Shown here piece by piece: positions 31,686-42,374 of a stretch of 64,000 nt of DNA. Source of the DNA: Botryosphaeria dothidea (taxonomy: Eukaryota; Ascomycota; Dothideomycetes; Botryosphaeriales; Botryosphaeriaceae); NCBI GenBank assembly GCA_011503125.2, contig WWBZ02000001.1, forward strand, positions 5,890,001 to 5,954,000, written 5' to 3'. The translations under genes and the position numbers were made by a program. The stretch's first letter is position 1, and each line of letters begins with the position of its first letter. The notes below the pieces were generated by a model. The model saw only the letters and a program-made list of their open reading frames with translations, was not told where the DNA came from and searched no databases.

Positions 31686-32885
31686 ATGGCAGCAGCTGTC
31701 CAGCAAACTGCTGTTGATACGATCAAGAGTGACCACGATTCACCCTCATCACTCGTATTTGAATCTTTCGAGCTGCCACACAGCAACCAACGCCTTCTTG
31801 GTCCACTGCATCCAAGCAACACCGTAACACCACTGGTGCTTCGACCTTCCACTCACGACAACCACGATATAGATCTTGACACCGCTATTGAGACTATCAA
31901 AGCTCTCCAAGCGCAAAATGGCATCCTGACCAGAAGGCTCGCCACGCACGGTACCTTGCTCTTCCGGGGTCTGCCGATCAACAACGCCGAAGAATTCAGC
32001 AAGTTCGCGCACGCATTCAACTTCCGCAGACCCCACGAGATCATCGGCATAGTCGTGGACAGGCCACTGCTCGCTCCCAACGTTGCCCTCGCAAACGAAG
32101 CACCAAAAGAGGTTCTCATCTACAACCACAACGAGAGCCCGCAAGTCCCGCACGCGCCAGAGTACATCTTCTTCTACTGCCACAAGGCCCCCGAAAAAGG
32201 CGGCGAGACGCCCATCTCCTCATCCGTCGAGCTCTTCCACCGCGCCCAGCAGGAGATCCCCGAATTCACCCGCGAGCTCGCCGAGAAAGGCATCCTCAGC
32301 AAAGTCAAGTACACCGTCGAGAAGCAGTACGCCGGCGGCTCGACGCTCAAGCAAGCCTTCGGCAAAGACGTCCGAGACGGAGACGACGACGCGACCCGCC
32401 ACGCCAAGATCGAGGCGCAGATCGCGCGGTACGGCAGAGGCAAGCACACGGCCTGGGAGTGGAGCGAGGACGGGGACACGCTGACGCTGACGCACCGGCT
32501 GCCCGCTGTCCGTACGCAGCCGGAGACCGGGCTGCCGACGCTGTTTACGGGGTTGGCGGCGTACTGGAAGAACGCGCAGGTGAACAGTGTCGTGGCGAAT
32601 GCGAGGAAGAATGTCACGACGCAGTTGTTTGGCGATGGGACGCCCATTCCGGAGGAGTACCTCAAGAAGCTGGCGGAGATTACGGATGAGATTCGCGTGC
32701 TGCATAAGTGGGAGCGGGGAGATGTGTTGGTGTATGATAATGTCATTGCTCAGCATGGAAGACAGCCGTGGGAGGGGAGACAGGAGGATCGGGTAGTGCT
32801 GGCGAGTTTGTTTGATGGTGAGAGCGTGCCTGGGGCTTATGGAGACGAAGATTGGGCGCAAGTTGTTCAAGCACTGGATGGGTAG
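31686..32885 (+). CDS. TauD/TfdA-family 2-oxoglutarate-dependent dioxygenase
   Basis: 399 aa, single exon. Predicted cytosolic Fe(II)/2OG enzyme of the clavaminate-synthase-like fold. Iron ligands are visible as His148 and Glu150 in 'LIYNHNESPQVPHAPEY' and His357 in 'DNVIAQHGRQPW'; Arg369 in 'EDRVVLASLFDG' should bind 2-oxoglutarate. 'GTLLFRGLPI' and 'FYCHKAPEKGGETPI' are family blocks. Glu in place of Asp in the His-x-Asp/Glu motif is usual in this fungal subgroup. The substrate is unknown; relatives include sulfonate, carnitine-precursor and secondary-metabolite oxygenases. No neighbour clearly shares its pathway. The N-terminal ~40 residues are not conserved-looking, so the start is moderately certain. 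Confidence 0.85.
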   Translation: MAAAVQQTAVDTIKSDHDSPSSLVFESFELPHSNQRLLGPLHPSNTVTPLVLRPSTHDNHDIDLDTAIETIKALQAQNGILTRRLATHGTLLFRGLPINNAEEFSKFAHAFNFRRPHEIIGIVVDRPLLAPNVALANEAPKEVLIYNHNESPQVPHAPEYIFFYCHKAPEKGGETPISSSVELFHRAQQEIPEFTRELAEKGILSKVKYTVEKQYAGGSTLKQAFGKDVRDGDDDATRHAKIEAQIARYGRGKHTAWEWSEDGDTLTLTHRLPAVRTQPETGLPTLFTGLAAYWKNAQVNSVVANARKNVTTQLFGDGTPIPEEYLKKLAEITDEIRVLHKWERGDVLVYDNVIAQHGRQPWEGRQEDRVVLASLFDGESVPGAYGDEDWAQVVQALDG

Positions 32886-33067
32886 TCGGCGAAGAGTGGC
32901 TAGACCATTCATCCCTTGTCGCGTTTGAGGTTGCTGCTTCATCTTTTTGTGCTACCCTGTCTCATTCTGGAGCTTACGGTGAAACTTCAAAGTACGAGAG
33001 AAATTTGTAATCGTATTGGTCGCATCACACTGCGACTTCTGCGGATGAGCCCAGTGAGGGGTTTGAT

Positions 33068-33865
33068 CTATCTGATACTACAGTTTCTACAAATTGTATG
33101 AGAGATTAGTGCGAGCCAAAAGCTGAGGTGCTGCTCATCCGAAGGAGCTACGTCACCTTTTGATGGTTCTGCTTGCTGTGGTTTGGTTCCCGTAGGCGAA
33201 GCTGGGGCGTACCAAAAGACAGGATACACGCGTTGGATGTTGTTGAGAAGGAGACCGACAAGGAGGAGCATGGTCGAAGATAAGAGCACGACGGGTAGAA
33301 AATACCAGGATAATTCCCGAACGGCTTCATCAACGGCGGGTAACAACGCAGTGGCGCCAGCAGGTGGGTGTGTTGTCTCGGTGGCCTGCATGACGACAAT
33401 GGCAATTGCTGAAGAGAGGGAAGCGGCTATCCAGCGTAGAGAATCGAACTTTGACTCCGAAGGCATAAGGCTGAAAAGCTTAGTTATGCATATTCCAACT
33501 AATGCACTGAGGAAGTGGCCGCCAATCAGAGCCCGCGGCTGGGCAAGCGGGGCCTGAGGAACACCATAGACAAGAACGGCTGAGGCACCCTGGAAAACGT
33601 GGAATTTGTTAGTATGATGATAGAAGATATCTTGAGAGATTTTACGTACGTATGAGGCGATGATTCCGGGCACGTGTCGTGTTGTAAAGTAATGCGAGTA
33701 ATTGAAGATTGCCTGAAGGACCGAGAGCCCTGTGAAGGCAGCAATGAAAGACCAGAAGTAGGTCAAGTACCGAGGAAGAGGTCTTGGAGGTGAGACGTGA
33801 TAGCCAAGCCAACGGCTGACCCAAGGTGAAAGCCTACTACGGCGGTCGGGGACGGGCGAGAGCAT
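33068..33865 (-). CDS. HPP-family integral membrane protein
   Basis: About 245 aa after splicing, with one 60-nt intron (33649-33590, GTACGT...TTCCAG with an internal CTAAC branch site). That intron is a multiple of three without stops, so an unspliced reading also stays open. The start is taken at 33865 ('MLSPVPDRRSRLSPWVSRWLG'), since 31 further upstream codons add only a hydrophobic, atypical extension. The hallmark 'TTHPPAGATALLPA' is present with four hydrophobic helices ('YFWSFIAAFTGLSVLQAIF', 'GGHFLSALVGICITKLFSL', 'AASLSSAIAIVVMQA', 'VVLLSSTMLLLVGLLLNNI'). HPP proteins have been linked to nitrite transport in chloroplasts and cyanobacteria. The fungal role is not established. Confidence 0.85.
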   Translation of the reverse strand: MLSPVPDRRSRLSPWVSRWLGYHVSPPRPLPRYLTYFWSFIAAFTGLSVLQAIFNYSHYFTTRHVPGIIASYVRKISQDIFYHHTNKFHVFQGASAVLVYGVPQAPLAQPRALIGGHFLSALVGICITKLFSLMPSESKFDSLRWIAASLSSAIAIVVMQATETTHPPAGATALLPAVDEAVRELSWYFLPVVLLSSTMLLLVGLLLNNIQRVYPVFWYAPASPTGTKPQQAEPSKGDVAPSDEQHLSFWLALISHTICRNCSIR

Positions 33866-33958
33866 GCTGAAAGTAAATGAATGGCAAGATTTGGAGAAGC
33901 AGAAGTAAAAGAAATGGAACAAGGAGTGTATGTTCACTGCAAGCAAGATAGAAAACAA

Positions 33959-34879
33959 CTAACAATAGCGCTAGCCTTATGAGCGTCATGGGTTATTTTA
34001 TCCGTAGTGGATCCAACATGCCGTCTCACAACGGCTCCACACTGCCATTAGCATTATCCCCGCAATAGTTTCGGTCCAGGGGAGCTGTGGGCATGACAGA
34101 CAGATTGGCGGGCCGGCCCGAAAGGGCCCGCATTGTTACTGAAAGATTTATTGTACTCTTCTTCTTCATCGCGGCCTCAGACTCTATGATGTCGACAGAG
34201 CTTTGAATGGCCGCGACGGATGAGACAAGATATCAGCTCAGCATCGGACCGTACAAGCTGCGATGGCAAGTCTCTCTTCTTGCATGAACCAACAGGCTAA
34301 CCAAGGATTTGTCACACTGTCCGTCAGCGTGACTCTTTTCTCACCGAATATTGCGCTAGTACGTAATTTTTTCTCGCGATCTCTCATCTCGTTTCTGGCA
34401 CGCGCTAGCCCCGCGCCGGCGCCACTTGAGCCGCAAGTTTCCTCCGTTCAGTGATTGCCGCGAACACTATCCCGTTTCAGGCATAGCATACGGAGAAACG
34501 CTCACAAATCTAGCTTGAAAGAAGTTATACCCGGGAAAAGGTTGGAAACTGTGACTGAGAACTACGAAAAGGGCAAGTTGCAAGGGAAAAGTACAAATGT
34601 GGGGTAGATTTGGTGAAAGTGGAAGTGAAAGGCGTAATGAGTCAGGTTGACTGCGTCGAAAGTGCTTTCATCTATCCATTTTATCAGTAGCTTACGTGGA
34701 CAAGTAGCAGCCACTTTTGCCAATAACTCACACTTCTGGGTCTAGTATAAGCTCCTCTGACTCCAGGTTAAGCCAAAATATAGTCCGCATCAATCTCCCT
34801 TGTTAGGTACTGTTCCAAAAGCTCCTCTGCCTTTGGCAACGCCTGAAACTTCTCCTCTAAAAGCCGCCCTTGGTCTACT
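33959..34879. other. Intergenic region, no gene seen
   Basis: About 900 bases between the HPP gene and the NACHT relic. It includes a short GC palindrome (GGGCCGGCCCG-like, near 34115). No coding signature. Confidence 0.4.
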
Positions 34880-35776
34880 CTATCTGCGATGCCAATTCAT
34901 TGCTCTCCTCGGATTTTCTCTATCATCTTCGTTGCCCATGTCAAGCTCCGGTTGACTAAGCAGTAGTTTCATTTCTTCAACGTAAAGATTCCAAACAGCG
35001 CGATAGAACGGCGCTTCATTCGAATCGTTCATGCAATCTACATTAATCTTTGGCTCTTGAACAATGGCTTCACGAGCCCTTGCGGCCAACCAAAAGAGTG
35101 AGCACTCTAACTCATTCAGGCCATCAATGGTAAGGTATACCCCGACGAACACCTTGACAAATTTCTCAGCAAAAGTTGTATGTACTATTGACCGTTGGGG
35201 AATCATCGCCACAGGTCCAGTCTCGCCATTCGCAGCTGTCGACATGATCGGGAAACTTGAGCGCTACTTTGACGAGGTCCAGTGCAACGGTCACGAAAAC
35301 GGAATCTAGTGTCTGCTCTCTAGACTTCTGATAGTCAAAATAGATGGGCATGACGACCATACTATCCTCGTCCGCGAACCACATCAGCGGGTCTTGTTGA
35401 TTGACGGTTCGTCTACCCAGTTGGCGAACGTAGGCGTGTCAAGGAACCGTGTTTCGGTGTCCGGGTGGCGTGCGCTAACGGCGGCATTGTGCGTGCGTTG
35501 GAACTGGGAGTTGAGGGGTAGCGGTGCCAGCCACTCCTCAATCAACTCGACCGTTGGTTCCTCGATGCTCGTAGAGCTTTCCCAGTCACTGTCGCGGTTC
35601 GAGCAAACTATTTCGCTTTTTGCGCAATCTGCTGCGAACTGAAAATGTGAAGTTAGCGAATTCAATATTGCTAGGAACCGAAAAGAAATGGATGGGAATG
35701 AATTTTCACATACGCTGTTCCGGAAGCAGACCTCTTTGTTGATTGAACAGATCGATGTTCCTGAGGTTACTCGCAA
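34880..35776 (-). pseudogene. NACHT/ankyrin NLR-like relic lacking the P-loop
   Basis: Decayed NOD-like receptor gene. Readable pieces on the minus strand are the pre-NACHT block 'IEEWLAPLPLNSQFQRTHNA', then 'RFLDTPTFANWVDEP', then directly 'MPIYFDYQKSREQTLDSVF'. In intact relatives the Walker A segment (GxPGxGKT) lies between the last two, and it is missing here. A remnant of the Walker B region ('VYLTIDGLNEL') and an ankyrin-like piece ('APFYRAVWNLYVEEMKLLL', 'QPELDMGNEDD') follow in other frames. The frames are interrupted several times, so no product is expected. Boundaries are approximate; the N-terminal effector domain was not identified. Confidence 0.65.
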
Positions 35777-36231
35777 CTGCGATTGATATTGACTGAAGAG
35801 CGGCTCTCAGACTGGCTGAAAACCCGTTGACGTTCGGACTATTGCTGCCTGGTAACTTGTCTGGACTAAAGATACATCAAGCATGTGCCCACAAGTGGTT
35901 CTACTTCGCAATTTATCATTGGCGGAACCTTTCCTGAAATATCTGATCTTTGGGCAGACTGTCTTAGCTACAAGCCTTCGAACATAGAGTATGGTGAAGG
36001 CTACCAGGTGCTTAATACGCGCTTTTGGCCTCTTTACCTCCTTCGGGTATCTTAAAGAGGAGTTTCACATTCCTGTTCTAATTTATAAAAGTTTAGACCT
36101 TGCAATGCATAGCAAAAAAATCAAGTTGAATTCATCAGAACTTATAAGAATCTCGTGAAGTCAATTCTGAAGCTGATTTGTCTAGACATATGCAAACTCA
36201 AACCATACATGAATTCCTATCCCTTGCTTCA

Positions 36232-37212
36232 TCAATACCTCAAAACGACCTGACAGAAGGTCGGATCCTCCTCAAACTTCGGCTTCAGCGCAATCAGCTC
36301 CTCCACGTCCCACCTGGACCACACAAACCTGCCCTTCAAGAAAGCAGCGGCCGGGCTTGCCAACCAAACCGCAAAGCCCTCCGGCAGGCTGTCATCATCA
36401 GACGGAAGGTCGCCCTCCTTGAGTCCGATTCTCCTAGCTCCTGGGGAGAGAATCACGCCCGGATTGAAACTGATGATCCGAACCGGGGAGCCCGGCAGCC
36501 TGTCAAGCTCCGTCTGCAGATGGGTCAAAAGGTGCGTAAAGCTCAACTTGCTCGTACTGTAGATCGCCTGTCCTGGAAGCTGCACGTGGATAGCCCCGGT
36601 GCTGACGTCCAGAATGACTTTCTCGTGCTTCGGGATGAGCGCGCGGCTAGTGTCCTTCTCCTGCCCACCGAGCGCCGTGAGCGGAATGGCAGGGATCTCC
36701 GGCGCGAGAAAGGCGCGGACGATGTTGAGGTGGCCGATGACGTTTGTGTTGAAAGAGTCCTGGATGACCTTTGGGTCGAATTCGAGAGCCGTCTTGCCTT
36801 GGTCCACGCTTGCGGCGTTCGTCACCAGGATGTCGACATCTTTGCCTTTGCCTTCGTCGTTCAGGCGCTTCCTGATGTCCTCGAAGAGGACGTTGATGGG
36901 GTCAGGGCCAGCGTTGCCGACGTCGAGGAGGTAGGTCCATACGTCTGTCTTGCCTTTCGCCGCTGCGATTTCGGCGCGCAGATTTGCAGATCCTTCATCC
37001 AGAGCCTCCTGGCGGCGTGCGAGTAGGATGATTGTTCCTGCGCCGGCTTTGAAGAAGCCGCGAGCAATCAAGTATCCTATACCGCCTGTACCACCAGTTA
37101 TAACGACAGTCTTACCTATCGCGGAGTTGGCTGGATTTGTAGGGTCGATAGCGGGATATTGAGTCCGACGAGTAGTCTTCGTCAAGGGACGGGCCAGAGC
37201 ATCAAGATCCAT
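36232..37212 (-). CDS. Short-chain dehydrogenase/reductase (classical SDR)
   Basis: 326 aa, single exon. Predicted NAD(P)-dependent oxidoreductase with a Rossmann fold. The cofactor motif is 'TGGTGGIG' (residues 39-46), followed by 'NAA' (132-134) and a catalytic Ser204, Tyr218 and Lys222 ('IYSTSK'). The ~30-residue N-terminal extension before the first strand is common in fungal SDRs. The substrate is not predictable. The downstream end borders an AT-rich stretch (36000-36231), and no functional partner is adjacent. Confidence 0.88.
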   Translation of the reverse strand: MDLDALARPLTKTTRRTQYPAIDPTNPANSAIGKTVVITGGTGGIGYLIARGFFKAGAGTIILLARRQEALDEGSANLRAEIAAAKGKTDVWTYLLDVGNAGPDPINVLFEDIRKRLNDEGKGKDVDILVTNAASVDQGKTALEFDPKVIQDSFNTNVIGHLNIVRAFLAPEIPAIPLTALGGQEKDTSRALIPKHEKVILDVSTGAIHVQLPGQAIYSTSKLSFTHLLTHLQTELDRLPGSPVRIISFNPGVILSPGARRIGLKEGDLPSDDDSLPEGFAVWLASPAAAFLKGRFVWSRWDVEELIALKPKFEEDPTFCQVVLRY

Positions 37213-38994
37213 TTTGCTTCTGGACGAGAATCAAATAGATGGAGGACAAGAAAAATGAAGCTCTTGAATTTCCAAGAGTAGAATGGTTTGTGGTTGAGAA
37301 AGCTCGCAGGACATACCTTGACGAGCACTAGTCGTTATTTATACCTACCCGAAATAATTGCGTGCGAAGGTAGGAAAGTCGAGAAGACTAAAAATTCGTC
37401 CGTCTGAATAAGTCACCTTGCGCCTTGGAGTCCGAGCATCTACTGATTGTTAATGGTAATCCTCCTGTCTTACCTGATGGTGTGGTCGAGTTATCCCTAT
37501 CCAGGTATGGTGACGTGAATACCCGTGCTGACGCTCTATTTCCCCGCAATTCGTCCAGCGTGGACATCTTTACGAATCAGGCCACTCGGCCACACACATC
37601 CATCAATTTTCATCCGTGATCCGGGAACGAGGACAAATAAAACTCCAGACCTTGAAACTCACCGATTTGGAGCGCCAAGTAGCTGCGGGAAGGATTCTGC
37701 ACTCCCCGATTGTCGCAATCAGCCCCATTCGCTTTGTAATACTAAGGCCGCTGTCAGCAAGAACGGAGTTAGAGCACATGTCCGAGCACGCGCCCCATCC
37801 AACCTATGCAGACGGATGCGCAAGTTCCCGCGAGAGAAGAGAGTCCGGCTGCATATCCTCTCCGGAATGACGATACGTCTCGCCCATATAAACCAACACA
37901 AGCAAGATTGTGAGATTGAAGTTCCGTCGCTATTTTTGCACTTCCTTTTGCCATCGTGGAAGCTCTACCCCTTCGCTGCCACTGCCACTGCCACTTACGC
38001 CATCGACCTTCCTATTCAAGCTCAAGAGCATTCGGCGCAGAAAGGACATCAGCGCTTTGAGCAGCTGCGTGACCGATCTCTTAACCGACAGGACCCAAAC
38101 CAAAGGGACGCCTGCGAGCGGCACAGCCACCGCCGAAAACATCCAAAACTTGTCCCCACCATTTCACAAAAGTCCCTGCGGTCCTTTTTAGATTAGAGCG
38201 TTCTTTCCAAAAGGTTCCCGGGCTACTATAGAACCCATCCGAAAGCTTGTGGAGTTATTGAACTTGGATGTTCCAGTACTGTGCAGGGTCGTGCAAAAAT
38301 CCATCAGCATCTGTCATGTCGATGGTGCCAGGATTTGCAGCTTGCGAAATGAAAACCGCCGGCGGGATCCTTAGGCCTGAGCCGAGAATGTGACGCATCC
38401 TTGTTCGGGTGCGTTGCTGTGATGTTCCGTCCAAATGTCAAACGCTTTCATCACGGCTTCATCGTCGAAATCTTCGAAGAATGCCTCGGCAGTAAGCGTT
38501 TCCAACAGTAACTTTCGGTACTTCTGCTCGAGCAATTCGCCTGTCCGAGGAAGTCAGTTGTGTTGGAAGCGCTGACCTTGATGGGATAGGACAGACCATC
38601 GATAGTAGCCATAATGGCGGCGCGCTGCACACGCGATGCTCTTTGAGCGCGTTGTTTGGGCTGGAATCACTGTATTGTGTAACGTATGAGGGGTAGATCA
38701 TCAGCGCTATATGATATGTTGCACTAGTGCACTCGGGCCACAGTTATTGTACAGGCCGCGAGTCAAGAAAGCTGGCTATACCAAAACAGGCCGGATGCTC
38801 TCAATGTCGTAGAAAATGCCCACCTGGTCTCATGCCAGATTCAGCTGCTCGTTGGGTCCGTGCAGCATGCGGAACCTTTGATTGGCCGAACTGCGCGCAC
38901 CAGTTATCAAGCAAGTAAAGAAAATATGGGTGATAGATGACCGATTCATTTGTTTGGTTCGTACCGTATTCAACAACGTGGCCAAAAGCGAATC
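37213..38994. other. Long intergenic region, no convincing gene
   Basis: About 1.8 kb. The first 150 bases hold a TATTTATACC-like box upstream of the SDR start. Overlapping open frames at 37525-38196 and 38727-39250 show no family signature and no consistent coding bias. Confidence 0.35.
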
Positions 38995-40338
38995 TCAATC
39001 CCAAACTTGGCGGCAGCTAATATTGATTCTCTTCGCGCCCATATACCCCTTCCACTTCTCATACGCCTTCTTCTCCTCCTCCGTAGCCCCAGGCGTCCCC
39101 ACCGGCCACTTCGCCAAAGGCTCCGGACACGTGCCGGCAATCGTACGAGGCATCGCATGCCACGCCCACCTGGCCTCACCCGACAACAGAACACAGTCGC
39201 CGCTCCGGACCCTTATGGCAACCGTCTTGTCCGGCCTCCGCCGAGACTGAATGCGCGGCTGCTCTCCATCCTCTGTCTTTTCAGCCGCACCAATTTCATC
39301 CGTGTCTTTCTCATCCTTTGCGAGCACGAATATGCCGTCGCAGCCCAGACTAAACGACGCGAGAGCACGCTCGCAGTGCTCGCTGACGTCGCGATGCACG
39401 GGCATGTAGTCCTTCCCGGAGTAAATCAGTACGACGCCCGACTCCGGACGAATGTGCGGGAAAAGGCCCGTGACGAGGCGGGACAGGTCGTGCGGGAACG
39501 GCGTCCGGGTGATGCCGTAGCTTCGGGTCGGCCAGTCGTACTGCTCGCCCAGAGTCAACCAGCGCAGCTTGTTGGCGAGGAATTGCGCGAGGTTGAGCGG
39601 TTTCCTGGTTGATGCGGCGTCTTTTGGGTGCAGTAGTTGGTTCGGAGAGGACTGCGGGTAGCTGAAGAAGGAGCGAGGACCAAGATCGGCTGATTCTGGA
39701 GAGGATTCGTTGATGCTTGATGACGGGGTTTCAGTTTCAGAGGTTTGTTGTGGCCTTGCGGGTGGGTACGGAATGTTGTAGTCTGCTTCGAGGTTGATCT
39801 TGTGTTTCGGGTCCGCCAGATCTCTGTGCATTAGTTGGGATGTAAATAGCATCTGTGTCTCCATTGGCAGGATGCCTGGCACCATTTGAAGACCTGTGTG
39901 GTAGTGACATCAGCTACTTGAAAGAGCGGGCAGAGGGATATCTGAAGGATTACCAGGAACATCTACATGCTCATAGATTGTTAAATCGTTGAAAACACTT
40001 TGCGAGAGACCCTTGGTAGCTACAACCGGCAAGGCTACCTTCAGGTAATCGTTGCAAGCATCTTTGACGACTGATGCAGAGATGGTGCCGGCGGGGACCC
40101 ATTTCTGGTGCTGTCGCTCACTCAACTCGCGGTTAAAATACAAGATGTCGTCATCCTGGTCCAAGTCGGCCCGTTTGACTTTGTTATAGTGCAGGTAGGC
40201 TTCCTGGATATGTACCGGGGGCTGAGCGAAGGTATCATGATGATGGGAACTTTGGCCCTAAGTCCAAGAGTCAGTCAAGGCGTCGATAGAGACCACGCAT
40301 TTAATACACGGCATTACCGCATCCGACGAGAGGTCCAT
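38995..40338 (-). CDS. ALKBH1-like 2OG-Fe(II) oxygenase (AlkB homologue)
   Basis: 407 aa, three exons: 40338-40318, 40257-39954 and 39893-38995, with two 60-nt introns in frame. The tiny first exon encodes 'MDLSSDA'. Catalytic features of the AlkB fold are visible: 'YMPVHRDVSEH' (His-x-Asp iron ligands), 'ARWAWHAMPRT' (third His) and the closing 'RINISCRQVW', the R-x-N-x-[ST]-x-R signature of AlkB enzymes. 'QYDWPTRSYG' and 'FPHDLSRLV' are ALKBH1-type blocks. Such proteins demethylate alkylated DNA, tRNA or other nucleic acids in nucleus, cytosol or mitochondria. A Ser-rich, likely disordered insertion sits near residues 150-190. The assignment to ALKBH1 rather than other AlkB homologues is by overall pattern. 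Confidence 0.85.
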
Positions 40339-41034
40339 CGCCTTTCGCACTGAGCCCCTCACGCCAACAGAGTACCGAGCGAGACAAATGATCCTTCTGT
40401 GATAGGGTTGCCGGAGTAGAATGGGTTTCATGGGCTAAGTTATCTGTGGCTGGTCAGCATGGGCTTGCTGCCGCCGGTTCGATCACCTCAGACCCTTCGA
40501 AATTTTGCGGAGTTTCACAGATGTGATTGGTTAAGCCATTGAATGCATAAACACTAGCTGCTTTTGGACTAGCGAGCCTGCCCTCATCACCCTCGCCAAT
40601 GTTCGTCGGGTCTTTGCAGTGTGCGGAGGTTCTGATTGGCTCAGTTGAATCGAAAATTGTATCTATATCTGTTCTCCTAGACTGATGTCGAACCAGCACT
40701 AAAAGACTCTCTGCCCTTATCCGGTCCGAGACGATGAGAACCGAGAAAACAGGATGTTCGCAGGTGCCACCCTTTCCTAGGTGATGGGCGCAGCGTTATC
40801 AATCGTAAACGCTGAAACATCGGTCGCGTATTCGCGAGGTCTCGCATGGTGAGAGCAGCTCTTATTGGTCCAGAAAACGAAGACACGATTACGGACCGAC
40901 GAGATAACTTGAACTCAGCCTCCCACGCCAAAAGTGAGAAGCAAGAATGCTTCAAATATCTATCTTAGCCAGCCTCTCAAGATGCTCAAGATAGCAAAGA
41001 GGAAACCTCAGATGCCTTCAACAGTAAATCCACG
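40339..41034. other. Intergenic region, no gene seen
   Basis: About 700 bases between divergent ALKBH1-like and RTA1-type genes. No coding signature was recognised. Confidence 0.4.
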
Positions 41035-41539
41035 ATGGAGTACAAACTATATCACTATAGCCCTTCTCTGGCTGCCGCCGTCATCTTTGTCATTCTCTTC
41101 GTTTCCAGCACGGCAATGCATTTTTTCCAGCTCCTCAGAAAGAAGACATGATACTTGACGCCATTCCTCATTGGCGGCGTCTGTAAGTAATCAGTCTTCT
41201 ACGCAAAACTCATTGTTGACATCGAGCCTACCAGTTGAATCCGTTGGCTACGTTGGACGCGCTGTTTCAGCACACCAGAATCCTGACTGGACGCTTGTAG
41301 CATACGTTTGCCAAAGCCTTCTGCTCCTTCTGGGGCCCACGCTCTACGCTGCATCGATTTACATGGTCCTTGGGGGGATCTTCCGATTGACCAAAGGCGA
41401 GTCGCACTCGATCATCAAGCCCGGGCGGTTGACCAAGCTCTTCGTCCTCGGGGACGTCATCTCGTTTTTAGCGCAGTCAGGAGGTAGAAATTCCTTGAGC
41501 AGAGTGGAGAAGGTGTTCATGACGGCGGCTAATCATTGA
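41035..41539 (+). pseudogene. RTA1-family membrane protein, nonsense and C-terminal truncation
   Basis: Start of an RTA1-like (lipid-translocating/stress-exporter) gene. 'MEYKLYHYSPSLAAAVIF' opens the first helix. An in-frame TGA at 41149-41151 stands where the family has Trp ('RKKTWYLTPFLIGG'). The frame goes on to a donor at 41182 (GTAAGT), and a ~50-nt intron splices in frame to 'ESVGYVGRAVSAHQNPDWTL'. Then 'LLLLLGPTLYAASIYMVLG' and 'KLFVLGDVISFLAQSGG' follow. Homology stops there, about halfway through the usual ~300 residues. A short unrelated tail ends at 41539, next to a CTACTA/TAGTAG-rich repeat block, so the 3' half was probably lost by rearrangement. Confidence 0.8.
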
Positions 41540-41544
41540 TTTCT

Positions 41545-41730
41545 ACTAGGCGTACCGACTAGTAGTCCAAGAATGCTCCACTACGCCTACTAACTAATAG
41601 TAGAGAGTAACGTAGTAATGAGAAACTCGACCGACTACGAGTTGGTAGAGCAATTCGACTACTAGTTGGTAGGCGTAGTAGAGAGCGATATAACTACCAG
41701 TAAGTAGGCTTTATCGCAAGCTAGACGACT
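41545..41730. repeat. CTACTA/TAGTAG-rich repeat block with a fold-back arm
   Basis: A region of short direct and inverted repeats. An arm at about 41579-41603 (ACTACGCCTACTAACTA...) is nearly complementary to 41659-41683 (...TAGTTGGTAGGCGTAGT). Within it, GACTAC-AGTTGGTAG occurs twice in direct orientation about 25 bases apart. Related TAGGCGTACCGACTAGTAG lies at 41548. No target duplication was found. It borders the truncation point of the RTA1 relic. Confidence 0.6.
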
Positions 41731-42283
41731 GCTAGTAGACTGGCATATATCAAGAAGGTAGTAGCGAAATTGGTGAGGGTGGCCGTGTTTGGCAGGTGGC
41801 GCGGACCTTCTTCCGGCCCACCACATCTGCAGGATGACTTTCTCCAAAACATACTATTCTTGCGTACGGACGAATGCTTCTACAGGCTATAAGAAATTCC
41901 ATTGAGGGCTGTCACCACTGTTCATAAGCTGCAGCACCCTTCTGTACGTATCCGGACGAACACTGAGATTATCCACGGACACTTATACTCCACCAGGCTC
42001 CAAAATACCACCGCTATTCGCATGCAGAACATATTGACGGTTGTCCACACATCCGCGATCACGAGACTGAACAATCTTCACATCTCCATCCATGGTCCGA
42101 GAGGACACTTATTCAAAGACACAGAGTTGATGCATAGTGAATTTCGCTGCGCTATGGCAACAGTTCTGTCTTTCAAATTTGGGTATTGGTTAAAACTTTG
42201 CCACCGCTCATTCCACCCCTCCCAACCCAACCCCAAGAAATGGCCCTTTCTAGACGTAAGAGGGTCATGCGGCTACGCACTTT

Positions 42284-42284
42284 C

Positions 42285-42316
<32 letters not shown>
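42284..42316. repeat. (CAA)n microsatellite
   Basis: About eleven uninterrupted CAA/AAC units, roughly 60 bases downstream of the stop codon of the minus-strand secreted-protein gene, probably in its 3' untranslated region. Confidence 0.9.
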
Positions 42317-42374
42317 GACACCCGCCATGCTGACTCAACTCTCTCCCCCCCTTCCACAAGTGATTCAGGTTCAT

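Noticed and set aside
23758..41151. TGA decoded as tryptophan in this genome
   Set aside because: Intact genes such as the DUF6594 protein and the peroxidase end in TGA at the family-typical C-terminus and use TGG for Trp.
41636..41670. tRNA-like segment (AGTTGGTAGAGC)
   Set aside because: No acceptor stem, anticodon arm or TTCRANNC B-box at the right distance; the match belongs to the local repeat.
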